Of a stretch of 64,000 nt of DNA, positions 1-9,551 are shown in pieces. The notes beneath the pieces were generated by a model that saw only the letters and a program-made list of their open reading frames with translations, did no database searches and had not been told where the DNA came from. Origin of the DNA: Methanocaldococcus lauensis. Its GTDB lineage: Archaea > AGJL01 > Methanococci > Methanococcales > Methanocaldococcaceae. The translations under genes were made by a program, and so were the position numbers. Where the stretch lies: assembly GCA_902827205.1 (NCBI GenBank), contig LR792634.1, positions 1,116,001 to 1,180,000 of the forward strand, written 5' to 3'. How positions within the stretch are numbered: position 1 is the stretch's first letter; every line of letters begins with the position of its first letter.

Positions 1-2418
1 AATGTTTCTATTGTATATCAATACTCTAATATATCTTCTATAACCAACAGCAATATAAGAAGATCTAATTTTTCCTATTTAGATAATTTTACAATAAATA
101 CAAGTTTATTAAAATTAGTATATTACAAGTTCAATCCAAATAATCTATTGTGGAAAAAATATCCTGCAATAATAAAAATTTATAGAAATAAAATTGTAGT
201 TAATTTAACATTAGAAGATGGAAAATTTGGAGATGATGATAATAAAACAAATGGTATTATAGAAGATGATGGGGGTGTTGGATGGGTAGGATATTATAAT
301 GTATGGGATGTAGCAATAGGTAGTAATGTTCATCAGCAAGTACATACTTATTGGCTTTATGTACCTAAGGGGATTAATAATTTTAGTTTTGGAGTTTATG
401 ATGGAGACGGTTTTATTGTAAATATTTATTATCCAAATGGGACATTATATACAACATTAAATGAATCTGCAAATAATAATTGGAACTACACTTTAATATA
501 TACAAATGGCTCTTTTGGGTTTTGGAAAATTGTTATTAATAATACTTTGTCACCAGTTTCTGACTATAATATTTATGGTCTAAATATTAGTGGTAGTAAC
601 AGTTTAGACCTTAAAGTAAATACAACTTATGTTATAAATGGAACTACATATTATGGTACTCCTAATGCAACATTGTTGAGTTATGGAAGTACAGTAACTT
701 CTAGTTATCATGATTTCTATGTTTATGCAACATCTGACTTTAATATAGCAATATTTGATCCGGATAACTTAAACGGATCTATAAATTTATTTGGTCTTAT
801 TACAATACCAGTAATTCAAAATAGATTAAAAGTTAGTGTTTATTACCCTAATGGTACATTATATTATTCATTTTATCCATATGATAATACTTTATCATCA
901 TTATTTAATGAAAATGACAATCCAATATGGGTTATTCAAAATATATCTATTCATGGGCAAACTGGATGGTGGAGAATAGAACTAACACAAGAACAAGATT
1001 ATTATGACGATGATCTTGGAAATAATCAAGTAATCCTTGCTACTAATCTATCAGGTGGATTGTGGTTTAAGATACCAATACCTCCATCCTCAGCAGATTC
1101 AGGAACGGCAACAATATGTAGGAATTATCAAACTAATATGGTTCATAGATACTATGTAATAGTACCTTATGGAATATCAAACTTTACTGTTGGTATTTAT
1201 GATGGAGATGGATTAATTGTCAATGTATCTTATCCAAATGGAACATGGTATGGTTCATATATAGCACCAAATAATGCTCAAGCTGGAGAACCTCCAAATT
1301 ACTTTTTGATTAATACAAGTAATGTGTATGGTTGGTGGATTGTAGATATTTTTGAAAATAGTTGGCCTAGTACTAATGGTAACTATTACTCTTTATTAAC
1401 TATAAATTCTCCTGTTTTGAAATTAAACAAAACTTATCTTATAAATGGATCTACTTACTATGGTACTCCTGATGCAATGATTGTTGGTGATGATACAACT
1501 AATTTAGGAAATAAAACATGGTATATCTCAACACCAAAAGGACTTTCTTTATTTAATCTATCGGTATATGATGGAGATGGAGCGATAAATGTTTCTATAT
1601 ACTTACCAAATGGAACAAAATATAAAGAATTTACAGCATATGGAAATGAAAGTTGGTATAGTTATATAGTCAATGTTACTAACCCTAATCAGAATTATGG
1701 TGTTTGGAAAATTTTTGTTCATGAAATAAGAAATTATGATGATTATATAACTGGAGGGAATGTTTATAGAATAGCTACAACAACAAAAACAGGAATTCTC
1801 TCAGGTAATCCACGATATAATTTATCAATAGTTAATGTTTCTACTAAAACTTTGGTTAATATATCAGAAACATTTAATATTACAGTATATGTTAAAAATA
1901 CAGGAACTATGGATTTATCAAATGTATCTGTAAATATAACCCTTCCAATTGGTTGGAGTGGAGAAACATATAAAGTTATTCCATATCTATTACCAAATCA
2001 AACAGTTGCTATAAACTTTACATTAACTGCTCCTGTGATTCCAGGTAATTATACACTAATTGTAAATACGACAAATGATTATGTACATTGGGATTTTGAT
2101 GATTATAAAAATATTACAATAACTGTAATATCACCTATTAAGAATATGAACATAACTTCAAGTATTTCTATGTTACCTCAGGGATACTTTATTTCTGTTA
2201 AAAGTTTTATAAATGCTACAGATGTTTATGTTTTTTGGTATAAACCAAATAATACAGGTGTAATAGATATTTCTGGAAACTTTGATTTAAATGGAACTTA
2301 TAATAATGTTTATTGGTTTGAATTTAATACAATAAATGCAAACGAAACAAAAAACATTACAATAACAACAAACATTACAACAATTGAAGGGCTTATTATA
2401 GGTGTAGATCCAAAATAA
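1..2418 (+). CDS. Large secreted repeat-containing surface protein (5' end outside window)
   Basis: The reading frame is open from the first base, so the gene starts before the window; a TTG at 148 is only an internal codon. The visible part is 805 residues, rich in Asn, Thr, Tyr and N-glycosylation sequons. Four repeats, near bases 340-540, 710-990, 1140-1350 and 1510-1730, share a core resembling YDGDGxIVNxxYPNGT followed by a W-rich strand (WKI, WWR, WWI, WKI). Linkers with INGxTYYGTP sit between repeats. A CARDB-like Ig fold (NVSVNITLP) lies near 1810-2120. No C-terminal membrane anchor is seen. It is probably a cell-envelope or adhesive protein. Function is inferred only from composition and repeats. 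The next gene follows after 64 bases on the same strand. Confidence 0.8.
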   Translation, partial: NVSIVYQYSNISSITNSNIRRSNFSYLDNFTINTSLLKLVYYKFNPNNLLWKKYPAIIKIYRNKIVVNLTLEDGKFGDDDNKTNGIIEDDGGVGWVGYYNVWDVAIGSNVHQQVHTYWLYVPKGINNFSFGVYDGDGFIVNIYYPNGTLYTTLNESANNNWNYTLIYTNGSFGFWKIVINNTLSPVSDYNIYGLNISGSNSLDLKVNTTYVINGTTYYGTPNATLLSYGSTVTSSYHDFYVYATSDFNIAIFDPDNLNGSINLFGLITIPVIQNRLKVSVYYPNGTLYYSFYPYDNTLSSLFNENDNPIWVIQNISIHGQTGWWRIELTQEQDYYDDDLGNNQVILATNLSGGLWFKIPIPPSSADSGTATICRNYQTNMVHRYYVIVPYGISNFTVGIYDGDGLIVNVSYPNGTWYGSYIAPNNAQAGEPPNYFLINTSNVYGWWIVDIFENSWPSTNGNYYSLLTINSPVLKLNKTYLINGSTYYGTPDAMIVGDDTTNLGNKTWYISTPKGLSLFNLSVYDGDGAINVSIYLPNGTKYKEFTAYGNESWYSYIVNVTNPNQNYGVWKIFVHEIRNYDDYITGGNVYRIATTTKTGILSGNPRYNLSIVNVSTKTLVNISETFNITVYVKNTGTMDLSNVSVNITLPIGWSGETYKVIPYLLPNQTVAINFTLTAPVIPGNYTLIVNTTNDYVHWDFDDYKNITITVISPIKNMNITSSISMLPQGYFISVKSFINATDVYVFWYKPNNTGVIDISGNFDLNGTYNNVYWFEFNTINANETKNITITTNITTIEGLIIGVDPK

Positions 2419-2482
2419 AAATGTCTAAAAATTGTTCTATAAAGATTAAATACTTTAAATAACAAAAGTAATTTAGGGGAAT

Positions 2483-3952
2483 ATGAAATTAGTATATTTG
2501 ATAGTAGCATTGTTTGTATTGCTTTCTTTAATCTATGGAGAAATATACGAGTATAGAGAAGTTGTATTTTATCCAAATGGTTCTCAAAATGTAGATATCT
2601 CTAAATTATATATAAACTATGAAAATCCAGAGTCTTTTAACATTTATATATATTATGGGAATATTTCTATTTATATTCCTTATCCAAAAAACATAACCAT
2701 TAACCTCCCCCCTAAAAAATTTAATTTATCTATAACTATTTCTGCAGATAAGATTAGTGAAAGTGAATGGGAAGTATATTATAAAATAATCAATAATTAT
2801 TCTTATAATATATTATTTAATGTTTCATTTCCAGATGGATTTAACATTAAAAACATTTCAGTTTTAGTTCCTGCTAATTCTTACAAAGTAATAGTTTTAT
2901 CAAAAATTGATAGTTCTCCAACTTTATATTTTGGGGAACATAACATAAGTTTTAATGTTCCTGGAAAAGTGAAAATAAGATATTCCTTACCAATACCATT
3001 CTCAATAATAAAGTCAAATAGAATTTTAAGTAATGGTTCAATAGAATGGATAGCAATATATACAATAAAAAACGATAAATCAGTATCATTAAATATAAAT
3101 GTTAGTTATTGGGCCAAAGTAAATAATAGAAAAATAAATTTTGGAAATTATACTTATATATTAAATCCAAATGAAAATATAAGTGAATCATTTAATATCA
3201 TATCAGATGAGGTTCCTATTTTTTACCTAAAGCTTTACGCTTGGAGAGATATAGATGAAAATATAACAATAAAGCCTGTACTTAAAGTAGGAAACTCATA
3301 CATTATTGGGCTGGCAAAAGTAGAAGGCATAAATTTTACTACGTCATTTTCAAAAAAAATGAAAAGATATAATATAAATAAAATACCAACAAAAAAGAAA
3401 AATACTCGAGAAAAAATTAGGGTTATCAACAAAGAAGAAATAAAAAGTAGATCTTCGAAATATAATTTGAAACAAAAAACCTCTAATACAAAAACTACTT
3501 CAGAAAATAAAAAAATAGAGATAATGAAATTTCCTTTAGTAATTGACAAAAAAAAAGTAAAAGATGCTATTATTGTCACGACAACTACAGCCTCTACATT
3601 AATGATAATATTTATTCCTCCTCTATTTAGAAGGACACCAGATATAGCTGATAATGGGATTTTTACCATTGAAGATCTTGAAAAATTACATACCACAGTG
3701 TATGTTCCAGAAGGTTGTGAATTGGGAAATTTTTTACCTGGAGGAATTGTTATTGTTGAACTCAACGAGGTCGAAAAAGACCTTGCAAGAGATTTACATG
3801 AAATTTACAATATTCCCCTAAATTCTGCAAAAGCTATTGTACTAGGTATTAAATATGGGGGTAGAGTTTTTTTAAGTGATGCAAAAGCTCAGGAGATAGC
3901 ATTAAAGATAGGTCTTGAAGTATATCCTTTTTTTAACAAGAAGGTGAAATAA
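2483..3952 (+). CDS. Membrane-anchored surface protein with PIN-like C-terminal domain
   Basis: 489 residues; ATG preceded by GGGGA. Residues 1-18 form a signal peptide. Residues 20-300 are beta-rich with many NxS/T sequons, so probably extracytoplasmic. A Lys-rich, low-complexity linker spans about 300-355, and a hydrophobic segment about 358-380. The last ~100 residues resemble the C-terminal half of a PIN-like domain: a helix around LARDLHEIYNI, then SAKAIVLGIKYG, then VFLSDAKAQEIA. The acidic residue usual in the middle helix of PIN nucleases appears to be replaced by Ser/Ala, so catalysis is doubtful. The charges on both sides of the hydrophobic segment leave topology uncertain. Its stop overlaps the next start (TAATG), so the two are co-translated. 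The PIN-like reading is an inference. Confidence 0.75.
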   Translation: MKLVYLIVALFVLLSLIYGEIYEYREVVFYPNGSQNVDISKLYINYENPESFNIYIYYGNISIYIPYPKNITINLPPKKFNLSITISADKISESEWEVYYKIINNYSYNILFNVSFPDGFNIKNISVLVPANSYKVIVLSKIDSSPTLYFGEHNISFNVPGKVKIRYSLPIPFSIIKSNRILSNGSIEWIAIYTIKNDKSVSLNINVSYWAKVNNRKINFGNYTYILNPNENISESFNIISDEVPIFYLKLYAWRDIDENITIKPVLKVGNSYIIGLAKVEGINFTTSFSKKMKRYNINKIPTKKKNTREKIRVINKEEIKSRSSKYNLKQKTSNTKTTSENKKIEIMKFPLVIDKKKVKDAIIVTTTTASTLMIIFIPPLFRRTPDIADNGIFTIEDLEKLHTTVYVPEGCELGNFLPGGIVIVELNEVEKDLARDLHEIYNIPLNSAKAIVLGIKYGGRVFLSDAKAQEIALKIGLEVYPFFNKKVK

Positions 3953-4200
3953 TGGCTGAAAATGATAAAAAATTGTTAGAAATGTTAAAAAAAATTAAAA
4001 ATATGAGAAAAAAAAGATTAATTATTGGTTCATTTTTAATATCAACATCTATTGTGTTATCACAAATTTCAGTTTATATATTTGTTGGAATATTTGATAT
4101 AAATATATATATTGGTTTATTATTATTGTTTATTTCGTTAGTTTTTTTAGCAGTAGGGATATATTTGATTATTTATATGCCTCCAATTGTTATTGAGTGA
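3952..4200 (+). CDS. Small membrane protein with two transmembrane segments
   Basis: 82 residues. A charged, Lys-rich amphipathic N-terminus (1-22) is followed by two hydrophobic helices, roughly residues 23-46 and 50-77, with a very short tail. The start ATG overlaps the stop of the upstream surface protein by one base, which points to translational coupling and probable work in the same complex at the membrane. I do not recognise a named family. Confidence 0.7.
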   Translation: MAENDKKLLEMLKKIKNMRKKRLIIGSFLISTSIVLSQISVYIFVGIFDINIYIGLLLLFISLVFLAVGIYLIIYMPPIVIE

Positions 4201-4217
4201 TATTATAAAAGTCAATA

Positions 4218-4811
4218 TTATTTTAGGATTTCAAAAATAAAATTATATTTTTTATATTTTTCAATATTGCTTAAAATCTCTTTTAAAATATTATCCAATT
4301 GATTTATACAATCTTCAAAACTACTCTCATTTATTACAACAAAATCAGATAAGGCAATGGCATGCCCAATACTAAAGTTAAGTTCTCTCAAATCTCTCTC
4401 TACAAACACTTCCCAACTTGTTGAATCATCCTCTCTACCTCTATTTACCAATCTATTAAATCTTGTTAAAGGAGAAGAATGAATTGCTATTAAAACTAAT
4501 GGATAATGTTTTCTAAAATAATTAACTTCATATAAACTTCTAATTCCTTCAACTACAACAATATCTTTGTCTTTTAAATTATTTTCAATGTATTTTAAAC
4601 ACACTACAGCAATAGCCTCATTTCCATATTCTTTCCTTAAATTTATAGCAGTATTTCCAACATTTTCAGGAGTTAGTTCTAAACCTCTTTTTTTTGTCTC
4701 ATATCTGACAACATCCCCCATAGACACAACTGGCAAGTTGTATTTTTTTGCCACTTCATATATTGCACTTTTTCCAGCTCCGGGCATTCCAGTAATCCCT
4801 ATTAGTAACAT
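4218..4811 (-). CDS. P-loop nucleotide kinase-like protein (UPF0200 / dephospho-CoA kinase-like)
   Basis: 197 residues. The N-terminus carries a Walker A motif, GMPGAGKS (residues 7-14), followed by a kinase-like core (VVVEGIRS around 90) and Arg-rich lid-like segments ([15 protein letters not shown]). This matches the archaeal UPF0200 family of adenylate kinase/dephospho-CoA kinase-type NTPases; the substrate is not established from sequence. The ATG is preceded by AAGGGAAAG. The pilin-like gene on the same strand starts upstream, and the two are separated by 31 bases, so they are possibly cotranscribed. Confidence 0.8.
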   Translation of the reverse strand: MLLIGITGMPGAGKSAIYEVAKKYNLPVVSMGDVVRYETKKRGLELTPENVGNTAINLRKEYGNEAIAVVCLKYIENNLKDKDIVVVEGIRSLYEVNYFRKHYPLVLIAIHSSPLTRFNRLVNRGREDDSTSWEVFVERDLRELNFSIGHAIALSDFVVINESSFEDCINQLDNILKEILSNIEKYKKYNFIFEILK

Positions 4812-4842
4812 ATCTTTCCCTTATTATATGGTTATTTTTTAA

Positions 4843-5043
4843 TTATGAAACTGTACTTAAAGCATCTTTAGCCGCATTAGATGTGGCATTAATAGTAGCC
4901 ATATCAGCCTTTCGTACATCAATAGCAGAAGATATTAGATAATATGAAACAATTAAAGCTGAAACTATAACAACCATAACTAATAAAGAAAATTCTAAAG
5001 AAATTTGTCCTCTGTTTGATTTTATAATTTTTATAATTTTCAT
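4843..5043 (-). CDS. Class III signal peptide (type IV pilin-like) protein
   Basis: 66 residues. The N-terminus has the archaeal class III (EppA-type) signal: a basic stretch, then NRGQISLEF directly before a hydrophobic helix (LLVMVVIVSALIVSYYLIS). In known substrates of this class the peptidase cuts between G and Q, leaving QxSxEF at the mature N-terminus. The mature protein would be about 54 residues, mostly one helix, as in minor pilins or DUF361 proteins. It is divergent from the helicase gene; a TATA-like element lies just upstream. Confidence 0.85.
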   Translation of the reverse strand: MKIIKIIKSNRGQISLEFSLLVMVVIVSALIVSYYLISSAIDVRKADMATINATSNAAKDALSTVS

Positions 5044-5071
5044 AGTATTCCCCCTAAACTGTTGATATTAT

Positions 5072-5083
5072 AATATATAAAAG
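5072..5083 (-). promoter_or_regulatory. TATA-like promoter element for the pilin-like gene
   Basis: On the minus strand CTTTTATATATT lies about 30 bases before the pilin-like ATG (5043), which fits an archaeal TATA box with a short leader. The rest of 5044-5163, between the two divergent genes, is low-complexity AT with no other recognisable element. Confidence 0.45.
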
Positions 5084-5163
5084 CTAATGCTAATAATTTT
5101 TATTATCTTCAATTATTCTTTATTATTGTTTTTATTTTTATAAATTTTTAATGGTGATTTATT

Positions 5164-7599
5164 ATGATTATTATTAGGAAACCAAAAAAGAAAAAAGATG
5201 AAATTGAAATAGTTAAAATTAATGGTAAGATAGAAGACGGAGTAGAGATTAAAGATAATCAAAAAATATTTGCAAACTATAAGAAGATTGGTAATAAATA
5301 TAAATTGTATAGATGTAGATTAGGAGATAAGTTAATTCAGCCATCTAAGGTTATAGAACTGCTAAAAAGAGAGGATATATTTATATTAAAAGGAAATGAA
5401 GAGATTGGAGAACTCTTAAAATCTTACAATTTAAAGTTTGATTATATAAAATTATGTCCATTTTGTTTATTAAAAAACATTTATAAGAGATTAACAAGAA
5501 ATAATAGATGCAAATATGGAAATTTAGAAATATGTATTGATTGTGGAGTTAGAGAGATTAGAGAGGAAGTTAGAATTAATGAAGAGTTTATAGAAAAACT
5601 TTTAAGAAGATTTAAAGATGTTGATAAAGTTTTATCTTTACTAAGAATAAGAAATCCACTCAATAATCCAGAATTAACAAGATATGACATAATAATTTGT
5701 AGCAAAGAGGACAAAATTAGAAATTATAAGATAGATGAATTGAATATACCTGAAGAACTTAGAAAAATAATTAAAGATAGAGGAATTTATGAACTTTTGC
5801 CCGTCCAAACATTGGCTGTTAAAGGAGGTTTATTAAAAGGGGAGGATTTATTAATTGTCTCAGCAACTTCTTCGGGAAAAACGCTAATTGGAGAATTGGC
5901 TGGAATTAAAAATTTGATAGAGAAGGGAAAGAAGTTTCTATTTTTAGTCCCATTGGTTGCATTAGCAAATCAAAAATATTTAGAATTTAAAGAAAGATAT
6001 GAAAAATTAGGATTTAAAGTAAGTTTAAGAGTAGGTTTGGGAAGAATAGGAAAAAAGTCAGATGATATTGAAACATCGTTAGATGCAGATATTATTGTAG
6101 GAACTTATGAAGGTATAGATTATTTAATTAGAACTAAAAAATTAAAGGATGTTGGAACTGTTGTAATTGATGAGATTCATTCTTTGAATATGGAGGAGAG
6201 AGGAGCGAGATTGGATGGATTAATTGGTAGATTAAGATTTTTATTTAAAGATGCTCAAAAGATATATTTATCTGCAACAATTGGAAATCCTAAGGAGTTA
6301 TCTAAACAATTAAATGCTAAATTAGTTTTATACAATGGAAGACCTGTTCCTTTAGAGAGGCACATAATTTTCTGTAAAAATGAGTTTGCTAAATTAAGTA
6401 TAATTAGAGATATAGTTAAAAGAGAGTGGCAAACAATCTCAAAGTTTGGTTATAGGGGACAGTGTTTAATCTTTACTTATTCAAGAAAAAGGGCTGAATA
6501 TATAGCAAAATCTTTAAAATCTAAGGGGATTAAGGCTGAATTTTATCACGGAGGTATGGAGTATTTAAGGAGGAGAAAAGTTGAAGAAGATTTTGCTAAT
6601 CAAAAAATTCAATGTGTGGTTACAACTGCTGCCTTATCTGCGGGTGTTGATTTTCCAGCCTCAACGGTTATATTGGAAAGTTTGGCTATGGGGGCTGAGT
6701 GGTTAAATCCAGCAGAGTTTCAGCAGATGTGTGGAAGGGCTGGAAGAAAAGGAATGCACGAAATTGGAAAGGTTTATCTTTTAGTGGAGATTGGGAAAAA
6801 GTATCACATGAAAATGGAGAATACTGAGGATGAAGTGGCATTTAAATTATTAAACGCTGTTCCAGAAGATGTAAAAGTTGAATATAGCGAAGATGAAGAG
6901 GAAGAGCAAATATTAGCTACAATTTCTGCGGGAATTGAAAATATAAAAGATATTGATAGAGTTCCATATCTTGGAAGGGTTTTTCAATTGAATAAAATTT
7001 TGAATAGTTTAGAGAGTTATTCTATGATAAAAATATACAAGGATAAAGTAAAACTAACAAATTATGGAAAATCTGCTGCTATTTCATTTTTATATCCAAA
7101 AATAGCAGAAAAAATTAAAGAAGGAGTTTTAGAAAATAAGCCAATACTTGAATTAATAACAGAAATAATGCCTTTTGAAAATGTCTATATATCAAATAAT
7201 TTAAAAATAAAACTTTCAAAAATTTTAAATATAAATATTCCTTCGAGATTCTTTGATGCCTTAGAGGTTATTAGAGAAAATATGCAAAAAATTGAAAAGA
7301 TTGGAGACAAAAAATTAAAGGATGATTTAATTTCAATAATTGTTGAATTCGAAGGAGTAAATGTTGAAGAAAAGATTTTGGAGTTAATTATTAATTTAAG
7401 ATTAAGCAAAAAAACGCCCGGACAAATTTCTAAGACATTATATATAGATTATAAGATTCAAACATACTCTGGAGATATTTATTACTATTTAGAGCAACTT
7501 TTAAATCTATTGGATGCCATAGAAAGAATTGCTAATATATTTAATAAAAAGTATGCAGAAAAAGTCCATAAATTAAAGGAAAGGATAGAAAATCCTTAA
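5164..7599 (+). CDS. Ski2-like superfamily 2 helicase with N-terminal zinc-finger module
   Basis: 811 residues. The N-terminal ~200 residues contain two CxxC pairs (C98/C101 and C124/C127), likely binding zinc. The helicase core has the Q-like segment LLPVQTLAV, Walker A SATSSGKT (233-240), DEIH (336-339), SAT (370-372) and motif VI QMCGRAGRKG (~523-532). A C-terminal helical region follows. Sequence and layout place it with archaeal Ski2/Hel308-type helicases; the extra N-terminal zinc module separates it from classical Hel308. Substrate (DNA or RNA) cannot be told from sequence. The K+ channel gene follows after 12 bases. Confidence 0.9.
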   Translation: MIIIRKPKKKKDEIEIVKINGKIEDGVEIKDNQKIFANYKKIGNKYKLYRCRLGDKLIQPSKVIELLKREDIFILKGNEEIGELLKSYNLKFDYIKLCPFCLLKNIYKRLTRNNRCKYGNLEICIDCGVREIREEVRINEEFIEKLLRRFKDVDKVLSLLRIRNPLNNPELTRYDIIICSKEDKIRNYKIDELNIPEELRKIIKDRGIYELLPVQTLAVKGGLLKGEDLLIVSATSSGKTLIGELAGIKNLIEKGKKFLFLVPLVALANQKYLEFKERYEKLGFKVSLRVGLGRIGKKSDDIETSLDADIIVGTYEGIDYLIRTKKLKDVGTVVIDEIHSLNMEERGARLDGLIGRLRFLFKDAQKIYLSATIGNPKELSKQLNAKLVLYNGRPVPLERHIIFCKNEFAKLSIIRDIVKREWQTISKFGYRGQCLIFTYSRKRAEYIAKSLKSKGIKAEFYHGGMEYLRRRKVEEDFANQKIQCVVTTAALSAGVDFPASTVILESLAMGAEWLNPAEFQQMCGRAGRKGMHEIGKVYLLVEIGKKYHMKMENTEDEVAFKLLNAVPEDVKVEYSEDEEEEQILATISAGIENIKDIDRVPYLGRVFQLNKILNSLESYSMIKIYKDKVKLTNYGKSAAISFLYPKIAEKIKEGVLENKPILELITEIMPFENVYISNNLKIKLSKILNINIPSRFFDALEVIRENMQKIEKIGDKKLKDDLISIIVEFEGVNVEEKILELIINLRLSKKTPGQISKTLYIDYKIQTYSGDIYYYLEQLLNLLDAIERIANIFNKKYAEKVHKLKERIENP

Positions 7600-7611
7600 A
7601 AATGTGAAAGT

Positions 7612-8661
7612 ATGGAAGCATCAAAAAAGATAATAGTTGTAGTTATACTTTCAATTGCATTAATTTTAACTTATGCATATTTAATAAGTGTTATTGAATC
7701 AGTTGACTATTTTACAGCTTTATATTTCAGTATTATTACAATAACTACAACAGGTTATGGGGATTTCACTCCAAAAACATTTTGGGGTAGGTTATTGACT
7801 GTAATTTACTTATGTGTTGGCGTTGGAATAGTGATGTATCTATTTAGTTTGATAGCAGAATTTATAGTTGAAGGGAAGTTTGGTGAGTTTATGAAAATGA
7901 AAAAGATGATGCATAAAATTAAAACATTAAAAGATCATTATATAATTTGTGGATATGGAAGATTAGGAAAAGTTATAGGAGAGAAATTTATTCAAGAAGA
8001 TATTCCATTTATTGTAATTGACATTAATGAAAATGTTTTAAAAGAAGAATATGAAAAGCATCCTGATAAGTTTTTATATATAGTAGGAGATGCTAAAAAA
8101 GATGAAACTCTAAAAAAGGCAAGAATTGATAAGGCTAAGGGTTTAATTGCCACACTACCAACAGATGCTGACAATGTTTTTATTACACTAACTGCGAGAG
8201 AATTAAATCCAAATATTTTAATAACTGCAAAGGCGGATGAAAAAGAGGCTATAAAAAAATTAAAAATAGCAGGGGCTAATAGAGTAGTATCTCCTTATTT
8301 AATTGGCGGTTTAAGAATGGCAGAAGTCTCTGTTAGACCTGGAATTTTAGACTTCCTAAGCACATTTATTAAAGTTGCTAAAAATGAATATAAAGAAGAT
8401 ATTGATGTAAAAAAATATGTCATTGAAGAAGATTCTAAATTGGCATATAAAACATTAAAAGAGTCAAATATAAGAGCTATAACTGGAGCTACAATTTTAG
8501 GAATAAAGAGAGGAAATAAACTTTATATAAATCCATATCCAGAATTTATTTTAAAACCTGGAGATATAATATATGCGTTTGGAACTGAGGAGAATTTAAA
8601 GTATTTGGAGAGTATTATAAAAAAGAAAAAAGATTCTTTTAAGGGTGATAACAATGAATAA
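7612..8661 (+). CDS. Two-TM potassium channel with cytoplasmic RCK (TrkA-N/TrkA-C) domains
   Basis: 349 residues. TM1 lies at about 7-27, the pore loop carries the selectivity filter TTTGYGDFTP (45-54), and TM2 at about 60-85. A Rossmann RCK domain starts at ~108 with GYGRLG (114-119) and the acidic strand end VIDIN, followed by a TrkA-C-like domain (about 260-345). This is the MthK-like layout of ligand-gated K+ channels. The 3' end overlaps nadE by 8 bases, so the two are probably cotranscribed. Confidence 0.93.
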   Translation: MEASKKIIVVVILSIALILTYAYLISVIESVDYFTALYFSIITITTTGYGDFTPKTFWGRLLTVIYLCVGVGIVMYLFSLIAEFIVEGKFGEFMKMKKMMHKIKTLKDHYIICGYGRLGKVIGEKFIQEDIPFIVIDINENVLKEEYEKHPDKFLYIVGDAKKDETLKKARIDKAKGLIATLPTDADNVFITLTARELNPNILITAKADEKEAIKKLKIAGANRVVSPYLIGGLRMAEVSVRPGILDFLSTFIKVAKNEYKEDIDVKKYVIEEDSKLAYKTLKESNIRAITGATILGIKRGNKLYINPYPEFILKPGDIIYAFGTEENLKYLESIIKKKKDSFKGDNNE

Positions 8662-9424
8662 TATTAATGACGTTATTGAGAAAATAACAAATTTTATTAG
8701 AGAAAAAGTTAATGAGGCTAATGCTAACGGTGTAGTTATTGGACTAAGTGGGGGAATTGATTCTACAGTCACAGCCTATCTATGTGTCAAAGCCCTTGGA
8801 AGTGATAAAGTTTTAGGTATAATAATGCCAGAGAAAAATACAAATCCTAAAGATGTTGAACATGCGAAAATGGTTGCTGAAAAGTTAAATATAAAATACA
8901 TTATTTCAGAGATAACAGATATTTTAAAGGCATTTGGTACTGGAGGATATGTTCCTACGAGAGAATTTGATAAAATTGCTGATGGAAATCTAAAAGCAAG
9001 AATTAGGATGTGTATTCTTTATTATTTTGCAAACAAATATAATCTATTAGTTGCAGGAACATCTAATAAGTCAGAGATTTATGTTGGTTATGGTACAAAA
9101 CATGGAGATATTGCTTGTGATATAAGACCCATTGGAAATTTATTTAAAACAGAGGTTAGAGAGCTTGCTAAGTATCTTGGTGTTCCAAAAGAGATTATTG
9201 AAAAACCACCATCAGCAGGACTTTGGGAGGGGCAAACTGATGAGGAAGAACTTGGCATTAAATATGAAACTTTAGATAAAATATTGAAATTGTATGAAGA
9301 AGGAAAAAATCCAGATGAAATTTCTAAAGAACTCAATGTTCCTTTAAAAGATGTTGAGTATGTCTTCAATTTAATTAAAAAGAATGAGCATAAGAGAACT
9401 CTTCCTCCAACACCAGAGATTTAA
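8654..9424 (+). CDS. nadE: NH3-dependent NAD+ synthetase
   Basis: 256 residues from the ATG at 8654, chosen because GGGTGAT lies just before it; an upstream in-frame GTG at 8645 is part of that site. The PP-loop SGGIDST is at residues 32-38; later blocks GTSNKSE and KPPSAGLWEGQTDE are typical. The enzyme amidates deamido-NAD using ammonia and ATP, the last step of NAD synthesis. No glutaminase domain is present, so ammonia is the nitrogen donor. The gene overlaps the channel gene upstream; nadM and a NAD kinase are elsewhere in the window. Confidence 0.95.
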   Translation: MNNINDVIEKITNFIREKVNEANANGVVIGLSGGIDSTVTAYLCVKALGSDKVLGIIMPEKNTNPKDVEHAKMVAEKLNIKYIISEITDILKAFGTGGYVPTREFDKIADGNLKARIRMCILYYFANKYNLLVAGTSNKSEIYVGYGTKHGDIACDIRPIGNLFKTEVRELAKYLGVPKEIIEKPPSAGLWEGQTDEEELGIKYETLDKILKLYEEGKNPDEISKELNVPLKDVEYVFNLIKKNEHKRTLPPTPEI

Positions 9425-9551
9425 TTAAAATATGAAGAAAAACAAAAGAATTAAATTAAAAGAAAAAAACAGGAAGTGTAGGAACAACATAATCTTAATT
9501 AGTTTTTGAACCTAATTAATTTCTTTTTTAATTAAATTTTAAGGTGAAATC

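Noticed and set aside
3235-3765. Minus-strand frame opposite the surface protein
   Set aside because: No ribosome site or domain; explained by the coding strand.
9432-9509. Possible 25-residue basic peptide after nadE
   Set aside because: It is Lys/Asn rich, as expected from AT-rich DNA, with no ribosome site before the ATG.
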